Shown here piece by piece: positions 57,730-64,000 of a stretch of 64,000 nucleotides of DNA. Below the pieces are notes generated by a model. The model searched no databases and was not told the origin of the DNA. It was given only the letters and a program-made list of their open reading frames with translations. The stretch's first letter is position 1. Every line of letters starts with the position of its first letter. The position numbers and the translations under genes are program-made. Source of the DNA: Salvelinus alpinus (lineage: Eukaryota; Chordata; Actinopteri; Salmoniformes; Salmonidae); contig NC_092087.1 in assembly GCF_045679555.1 (NCBI RefSeq), positions 85,328,367-85,392,366 of the forward strand, written 5' to 3'.

Positions 57730-58440
57730 AGGGGAGAAAACCACCATAGAACCTGGACTGAAAAGAACCACCACAGACACTGGATTGAAGAGAATCACCA
57801 CAGACACTGGATTGAAGAGAATCACCACAGACACTGGATTGAAGAGAATCACCACAGCACCTGGACTGAAAAGAACCACCACAGAACCTGGACTGAAAAG
57901 AACCACCACAGACACTGGATTGAAGAGAATCACTACAGACACTGGATTGAAGAGAATCACCACAGCACCTGGACAGAATAGAACCACCACAGAACCTGAA
58001 CTGAAAATAAACACCACAGAAACTGGACTGAAGAGAACCACCACAGCACCTGGACTGAAAAGAAGCACCACAGATCCTGGACGGAAAAGAACCACCACAG
58101 CACCTGGACTGAAGAGAATCACCAAAGAAACTGGACTGAAGAGAATCACCACAGAAACTGGACTGAAGAGAATCACCACAGAAACTGGACTGAAAAGAAT
58201 CACCACAGATCCTGGACTGAAGAGAATCACCACAGAAACTGGACTGAAAAGAACCAGCACAGAAACTGGACTGAAGAGAATCACCACAGAAACTGGACTG
58301 AAGAGAACCACCACAGATCCTGGACTGAAGAGAATCACCACAGATCCTGGACTGAAAAGAACCAGCACAGAAACTGGACTGAAGAGAATCACCACAGAAA
58401 CTGGACTGAAGAGAATCACCACAGAAACTGGACTGAAGAC
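57730..58440 (+). repeat. 27-bp minisatellite after unit D, about 26 copies
   Basis: Largest of the three homologous 3' arrays: ctgaagagaatcaccacaga plus aactgga and variants. Open in several frames on both strands because the unit is 9 codons; not taken as a gene. Confidence 0.93.
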
Positions 58441-59300
58441 AACTAACACATTGCTATAATATCTAGAATGTTTTCCAGTAAATTAGCTTTAAAGAGATAG
58501 TTCACCCAAATGACAAAATGGCACATTGGTTTCCTTACCCTTTAAGCAGTCTATGAACATGGTATGACAGCAATCCATGCTTTGGTTTAGTTTCCCCTGG
58601 TACGGTTTCCACTTGCTAATGTTTTAGCATTTGTGGCACAAATCCCATTCAAGTCATGCGACCAATATTAGCATTTTTCATCCAAAAGTATAAAAAGCAA
58701 TGTGAAGCTCAACAAAGTCACTTATAGATGATTTGAACATGATGTGAGAATGTTAGCATATGAAATATTAACATCGGTCCCATGACTTGAATGGGGTTTT
58801 TGTTTCAAATGCTTTAATGTTATGTAAATGTGGGAGTGTTTGAAATTGCAGCCAACTTTTTAGGCGAGTCGAATCTACAAATTAACTTGCATGATAAATA
58901 ACTACTCAATATTATTTATAGATCAGTCAGTCACAATTTACCCATGATACATCACAGTTTTGATGCTCTCGAACACTGTCTGTGTGACTGAGGAAGGAAG
59001 CCCTCTCTGCATCAGCTTCTTGGTCCCTAACATAGAATCGGATAGAGGGTACATCTATGCATCTTTGTCATGACAGCTTCTGTAACAGAATGGGAAGTGC
59101 CATTGAGTGCTTTTTCAATTTTAAAGTACTTAATGTCTTCTTCTTCAACTTCCATAAGTTTAATGACAGTTGGTAAACCAACTGAAATGGTGTATTCAAT
59201 AGCTTTAGCCATGCTAAAACAGGATTTGAAATAAATACGCCCTCTATTAAACTCTATGGACACTGACTCATTCAACGTTTTATCAACCACAGATCTCAAA
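58441..59300. other. Intergenic, dispersed repeat, no gene
   Basis: 58490-58810 (agttcacccaaatgacaaaa, ggtatgacagcaatccatgc) has the look of a common salmonid dispersed repeat. No coding feature is supported. Confidence 0.45.
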
Positions 59301-59369
59301 CTTCACACTCAGTGTCTATTTATGATGACTGACAGTGAGTTAACTTACAACACGTATACCCTTCACTCT
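59300..59369 (+). promoter_or_regulatory. Possible divergent copy of receptor exon 1
   Basis: cttcactct|gtaagtatgcttgag at 59361-59380, followed by aaattaaaatatgtatattt, echoes the exon 1/donor of units C and E (cttcactct|gtaagtactcttgac, then cttgaaatatagtt). The sequence before it (actgacagtgagttaactta) is only loosely similar. Weak. Confidence 0.35.
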
Positions 59370-59742
59370 GTAAGTATGCTTGAGGATAAATTAAAATATG
59401 TATATTTTCTAATTTGTTTGTAACCATGAACTCTTGAATCCTATTATGTGCATGGCGACGCCATTGGAATGTATGTTGTTTTGTTTTTCTGTTAAGTACA
59501 GTATACTCTGTAGATGCATTTCTGCATATTAATCTGATACAGTATTGTACATGTGGTTTCATATATAATACTTTTGCATGCTATTTTAAGGACCGACAGC
59601 AATAGATTGTTGTGGAGACTTGTTTGAAAATGGCCTAAAGTAAGACTAAGAGTAATAGTGATTGGGTGTATGCTTCATAAGAGCTTTAGGAGTAATATTA
59701 TCATGAGACTCAGTGATGGTGGGTTGTGATTAGGATATTATT

Positions 59743-61585
59743 AGGATGGTGCGGTAATGTTGAGATGCCAGTAGGGAGAACTCTAGTCTAGAACACTGGA
59801 GTAATGTTGAGATGCCAGTAGGGAGAGCTCTAGTCTAGAACACTGCAGTAATGTTGAGATGCCAGTAGGGAGAACTCTAGTCTAGAACACTGTAGTAATG
59901 TTGAGATGCCAGTAGGGAGAGCTCTAGTCTAGAACACTGTAGTAATGTTGAGATGCCAGTAAGTATAGCTCTAGTCTAGAACACTGCAGTAATGTTGAGA
60001 TGCCAGTAGGGAGAACTCTAGTCTAGAACACTGCAGTAATGTTGAGATGCCAGTAGGGAGAACTCTAGTCTAGAACACTGCAGTAATGTTGAGATGCCAG
60101 TAGGGAGAGCTCTAGTCTAGAACACTGCAGTAATGTTGAGATGCCAGTAGGGAGAACTCTAGTCTAGAACACTGCAGTAATGTTGAGATGCCAGTAGGGA
60201 GAACTCTAGTCTAGAACACTGCAGTAATGTTGAGATGCCAGTAGGGAGAGCTCTAGTCTAGAACACTGCAGTAATGTTGAGATGCCAGTAGGGAGAACTC
60301 TAGTCTAGAACACTGCAGTAATGTTGAGATGCCAGTAGGGAGAGCTCTAGTCTAGAACACTGCAGTAATGTTGAGATGCCAGTAGGGAGAGCTCTAGTCT
60401 AGAACACTGCAGTAATGTTGAGATGCCAGTAGGGAGAGCTCTAGTCTAGAACACTGCAGTAATGTTGAGATGCCAGTAGGGAGAACTCTAGTCTAGAACA
60501 CTGTAATAATGTTGAGATGCCAGTAGGGAGAGCTCTAGTCTAGAACACTGCAGTAATGTTGAGATGCCAGTAGGGATAACTCTAGTCTAGAACACTGCAG
60601 TAATGTTGAGATGCCAGTAGGGAGAGCTCTAGTCTAGAACACTGCAGTAATATTGAGATGCCAGTAGGGATAGCTCTAGTCTAGAACACTGCAGTAATGT
60701 TGAGATGCCAGTAGGGAGAGCTCTAGTCTAGAACACTGCAGTAATGTTGAGATGCCAGTAGGGAGAACTCTAGTCTAGAACACTGCAGTAATGTTGAGAT
60801 GCCAGTAGGTATAGCTCTAGTCTAGAACACTGCAGTAATGTTGAGATGCCAGTAGGGAGAACTCTAGTCTAGAACACTGCAGTAATGTTGAGATGCCAGT
60901 AGGGAGAGCTCTAGTCTAGAACACTGCAGTAATGTTGAGATGCCAGTAGGTATAGCTCTAGTCTAGAACACTGCAGTAATGTTGAGATGCCAGTAGGTAG
61001 AGCTCTAGTCTAGAACACTGCAGTGATGTTGAGATGCCAGTAGGTAGAGCTCTAGTCTAGAACACTGCAGTAATGTTGAGATGCCAGTAGGGAGAGCTCT
61101 AGTCTAGAACACTGCAGTAATGTTGAGATGCCAGTAGGGAGAGCTCTAGTCTAGAACACTGCAGTAATGTTGAGATGCCAGTAGGGAGAGCTCTAGTCTA
61201 GAACACTGCAGTAATGTTGAGATGAAAGTAGGTAGACCTCTAGCCTAGAACACTGCAGATATGTTGAGATGCCAGTAGGGAGAGCTCTAGTCTAGAACAC
61301 TGCAGTAATGTTGAGATGCCAGTAGGTAGACCTCTACTCTAGAACACTGCAGTAATGTTGAGATGTCAGTAGGGAGAGCTCTAGTCTAGAACACTGCAGT
61401 AATGTTGAGATGCCAGTAGGGAGAGCTCTAGTCTAGAACACTGCAGTAATGTTGAGATGCCAGTAGGTAGACCTCTACTCTAGAACACTGCAGTAATGTT
61501 GAGATGCCAGTAGGTAGACCTCTAGTCTAGAACACTGCAGTAATGTTGAGATGTCAGTAGGTGGAGCTCTAGTCTAGAACACTGG
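59743..61585. repeat. 47-bp minisatellite in upstream block of unit E, about 39 copies
   Basis: Unit: cagtaatgttgagatgccag, tagggagagctctagtctag, aacactg. In unit A the same sequence is present once (1118-1167). Variants: agaactc/agagctc, tagggag/taggtag. Confidence 0.95.
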
Positions 61586-62567
61586 AACCTTCAGTACCAC
61601 TTTAATACAGCTGTTGAGGAGTGTATATTGAATGTGTTTGTAGAATAGAATGAATGACATCATGGAACTGACCAAATGTAAATGGAACTTTGACCTGTTC
61701 CATGTAGAACTCAGAGGGACAAGGCAACAGATTCTAAGATATTATAAACATTCCATATAGAATAGTCAACATATTGTTAACATGGTTCTGTATTTAAATA
61801 AAGTGGAAATGGGGGACATTGTGTCCATTATAGAAATGTAGGGCCCATTTTAATACAGTAACCTCCCTTCTCTGACATGCTGTTCTGATCCTCATGCATG
61901 TTAATGTCTTAAAGAGGAAGGAAAGGACAGTTCTGTATCAGCTACTTGTGTTCTGACTACTTTAACCCTCCTGTTGTGTTCATTTCATGTTAACTAATTC
62001 TGTGTTCCCGTTCCAAAATGACCGCCCCATTATAGCTGATTATAAATCCATAATAATACATATATTATCACCTAATGTTGTGATAGATCTTTTTATCAAC
62101 TTAAATTATTGTGAAGTGTTGAACTTCTATTTGCTATTTATGGCCTGTAGGCCTCATTGACCTGAGCTCATACAACACGTTTATGAGTAAAAAAAGCGTA
62201 ATGTATGGATTATTTTGACTATAACAAATACTCAGATGAAACATATTGTGCTGTTTATCACAGACTACTTTGTGTCAAAGTTTAACAAGGACTCCCTCCT
62301 CCTCACCAGTGTCATGATCAAAGATATGATCAAGAGCCTCACATACAGTATATCGTTTGGTCATTGTGATGCCACAGAATGAATTGTGAGCAAGGCCTCA
62401 AAAAAGTTGTATATACCAGAGCTGCGAGAAAAGTTCTATATATTATTGAAACAATGTTGTGATTGTTTGTGAGAATGCCAACAGATGTGGTTCCCGGGGG
62501 GGAAAGATTTTATTGGAGAAAGGTTCCCGTGGGGATTGCCATGGAAACCAAGACGGGGAGTGAGGTG

Positions 62568-62576
62568 CGTGTGTGT

Positions 62577-62609
<33 letters not shown>

Positions 62610-62622
62610 GGGGGGGGGGGGG
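62568..62622. repeat. GT/G microsatellite
   Basis: gtgtgtgtgagtgtgtgtgt followed by a run of G. Inside the insertion of unit E. Confidence 0.9.
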
Positions 62623-62957
62623 GTCTGGGAGAGGAAGTCTGTCCATCTGGTGAATGGGCATGTGCCTGAACTCAATTTAATACACTAATTGTAGTTCACC
62701 CATTCATTGCTAAATACCGGCCATTTTTGCCATGGAACACCACAGGTGTACAAAAGTTTAAAAAAACACCCAAAATGTAATGAAAATCATCAAAATGTAT
62801 TTAGTGTGTTCAGGTGCCTTGTGTGGACAAAGTCATGGAACCTTCAATTCAATTTGATCGGAACACAGCAAGAGCGTTAAATATGCATCAAAGGGAAAGG
62901 AAAGTACAACTGAATGCCTTCAACTGAAATGTGTCTTCCACATTTAACGCAGCCCCT

Positions 62958-63049
62958 ATGCAACCACAGAACTGACCCTTACTAGTAGTTGCCACTCACT
63001 ACCAGTCAGTTGACTCACTGTACAAGACCTCTCCCCTTCACTTCACTCT
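62958..63049 (+). promoter_or_regulatory. Exon 1 region of unit E, promoter disrupted
   Basis: caaccacagaactgaccctt, ccactcactaccagtcagtt and donor cactct|gtaagt. The box normally just upstream has been moved away by inserted sequence. Confidence 0.45.
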
Positions 63050-63715
63050 GTAAGTACTCTTGACAATATCTGGAAATATAGTTTCTGGTTATTTGTTTTT
63101 AGTCATAAGTCATATACTTGAGGTTAATGTATCATTTTACTTCTTGTTATGTTTTGAGCTGTGTTTTGGTTGTTACATCAGGGCCAGTATTCATAAAGTG
63201 TCTCAGTGTAGGAGTGTTGATCTACATAGAGATGAGATGATTAACCAGGGTAAAATAGACATGCAAACAAACATTGTAACACTGCAGTGTGTGTGTGTGG
63301 GGTGGGGGGGTGGGGTGGGGGGGGGGGATTTGTACATTGCTAGACATGACCACCTTGTTGACCTGATAGCCAGCGAGGTGAGACAAGAAGTCTCACCAAC
63401 AGCATGCATGGGGGGGACCTTTGAAATGTTAAATTTGATTTGTGGATTCAAATAAACGATTTAAAATGTGTGACACAGTGGATTTATCTGAGGGCCCTTC
63501 AGGACCAGACTGATAGGGAGTAGGGTTGACATCTATACTGTGTAGGATGTGTGTTTTAACTTTTCTACAGCCATAACAACCAGCTCTCTAGACTTTGATA
63601 CAGACTCCATGGGCCTTATGGGCCTTCACTACAGATGGTGTGTGTGTGTGTGTGTTACTTCCTGTTTAGTCTCACAGTTTGGGGATAGGAGCTATCCTTG
63701 AACCTGGTGGTGTAA

Positions 63716-64000
63716 CGGTGTTCCTCCTCCTCTTCATCCGAAGAGGAGGAGCAGGGATTGAACCAAAACGCAGCGTTGTATCTTGACATGATTTATTAAA
63801 CAAAACGAAAATACGAAGGACACTTGAAACTAAACAAAATAACAAAACGATGTAGACAAACCTGGACTACGAACTTACATGAAACACGAAGATCGCACGA
63901 ACAGGAAAAATGACTACATAAACCGAACGAACAAACAAACCGAAACAGTCCCGTGTGGCGCAACATACACAGACACAGGAGACAACCACCCACAAACAAA
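63716..64000 (-). mobile_element. LTR-like repeat, antisense, cut by window end
   Basis: Starts gtaacggtgttcctcctcct and contains accaaaacgcagcgttgtat and tgatttattaaacaaaacg, which on the minus strand resembles the end of an LTR with its polyadenylation region. Continues past the window. Confidence 0.5.

Larger units (their letters stand above)
55124..57749 (+). pseudogene. Ig receptor pseudogene, unit D
   Basis: Exons: truncated C2 55126-55293 ([15 protein letters not shown], lacking CTLTDNPT), V2 55463-55768 (RICVLKGSTVDISCTY; frameshift then stop at 55711-55713), C2 55880-56316 split by about 210 bp of foreign sequence, proximal C2 56483-56741 (2-nt deletion in VTLTC), TM 56932-57053 (out of phase), tail 57146-57185, degenerate YxxL exon about 57318-57403 (acceptor and donor lost), last exon 57654-57749. 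The last exon reads SDTFTALLRDAQPSVYQTI: a real ITIM (SVYQTI), with the partner Tyr of the pair changed to Phe. No leader or V1. Several independent lesions: not functional. Confidence 0.8.
61586..63715 (+). other. Upstream block of unit E with insertion
   Basis: 61586-61975 and 62945-63715 match units A and C. Between tgactactttaa (61966-61975) and atatgcatca (62882-62892) about 900 bp are inserted (ccctcctgttgtgttcattt onward, with a GT/G run at 62568-62622), followed by a second piece (62893-62958, gtacaactgaatgccttcaa). The TATA-like box is thus split. Exon 1 donor is kept (GT at 63050). The gene itself would be beyond the window. Confidence 0.65.

Noticed and set aside
57727..58459. Long open frames (over 220 aa) on both strands in the 27-bp array
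   Set aside because: The unit is 9 codons without stops, so openness is a result of periodicity; the array lies after the stop of the receptor pseudogene.

Overview
The window looks like a salmonid fish (trout/salmon/char lineage) chromosome segment. Supporting this are an HpaI-type tRNA-derived SINE (15.5 kb), Tc1 elements with Sleeping-Beauty-like termini (30.0 kb, 53.4 kb), several L2/CR1-type LINEs, many long minisatellites, and vertebrate-style intron/exon structure. All genes were read by eye; no database search was run.

The genes form a plus-strand tandem cluster of immunoglobulin-superfamily receptors of the fish CD22-like/Siglec-like type. The ancestral unit is: conserved upstream block with a TATA-like box and a non-coding first exon; 55-nt leader exon; V-set; C2; V-set; C2; C2; TM; short tail exon(s); last exon with Tyr motifs; 27-bp 3'UTR minisatellite. 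Unit A (about 1.1-12.3 kb) has a usable gene whose first C2 exon is broken. Unit B (24.1-36.2 kb) has the one fully intact coding sequence: ten coding exons counting the leader are not all needed, nine join to exactly 1,827 nt (608 aa) with consistent phases, although a 2.6-kb insertion lies in its leader intron and about 4.5 kb of transposons lie in another intron. Unit C (48.2-51.3 kb) keeps leader and first V exon, then a Tc1 fragment fused in frame to a C2 exon, and nothing further. Unit D (52.3-58.4 kb) has lost leader and V1 to a Tc1 insertion that itself holds a solo LTR, and the rest is a pseudogene. Unit E (59.7-63.7 kb) has only the upstream block; its gene would lie beyond the window.

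Between the units are mobile elements and arrays: 1-4.5 kb repeats; LINE in intron 1 of unit A (4.5-7.9 kb); Tc1 with SINE (12.6-14.9 kb); a 1.4-kb 14-bp minisatellite (16.2-17.6 kb); a deleted LTR retrotransposon (18.0-19.5 kb); an antisense LINE (19.5-22.6 kb); Tc1 (22.7-23.7 kb); a 64-bp minisatellite (36.5-38.2 kb); a hAT remnant (39.5-40.8 kb); a decayed TPR/CCCH zinc-finger gene (43.5-47.8 kb) split by a 3.1-kb hAT-like element. The 3' flank of this decayed gene is also found upstream of unit B, so the duplicated block included a piece of a neighbouring gene.

Functional reading: the receptors would be type I membrane proteins of leukocytes, with V domains that mostly keep the Siglec-type F-strand Arg (YxFRF) and tails carrying YxxL, ITIM-like and YEN (Grb2-type) motifs. 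The most interesting points are two tail exons in unit A with equal phases that appear mutually exclusive, a minisatellite that has multiplied an exon/intron junction, a transposase-HTH/Ig fused reading frame, and amplification of a YENW module in unit B.
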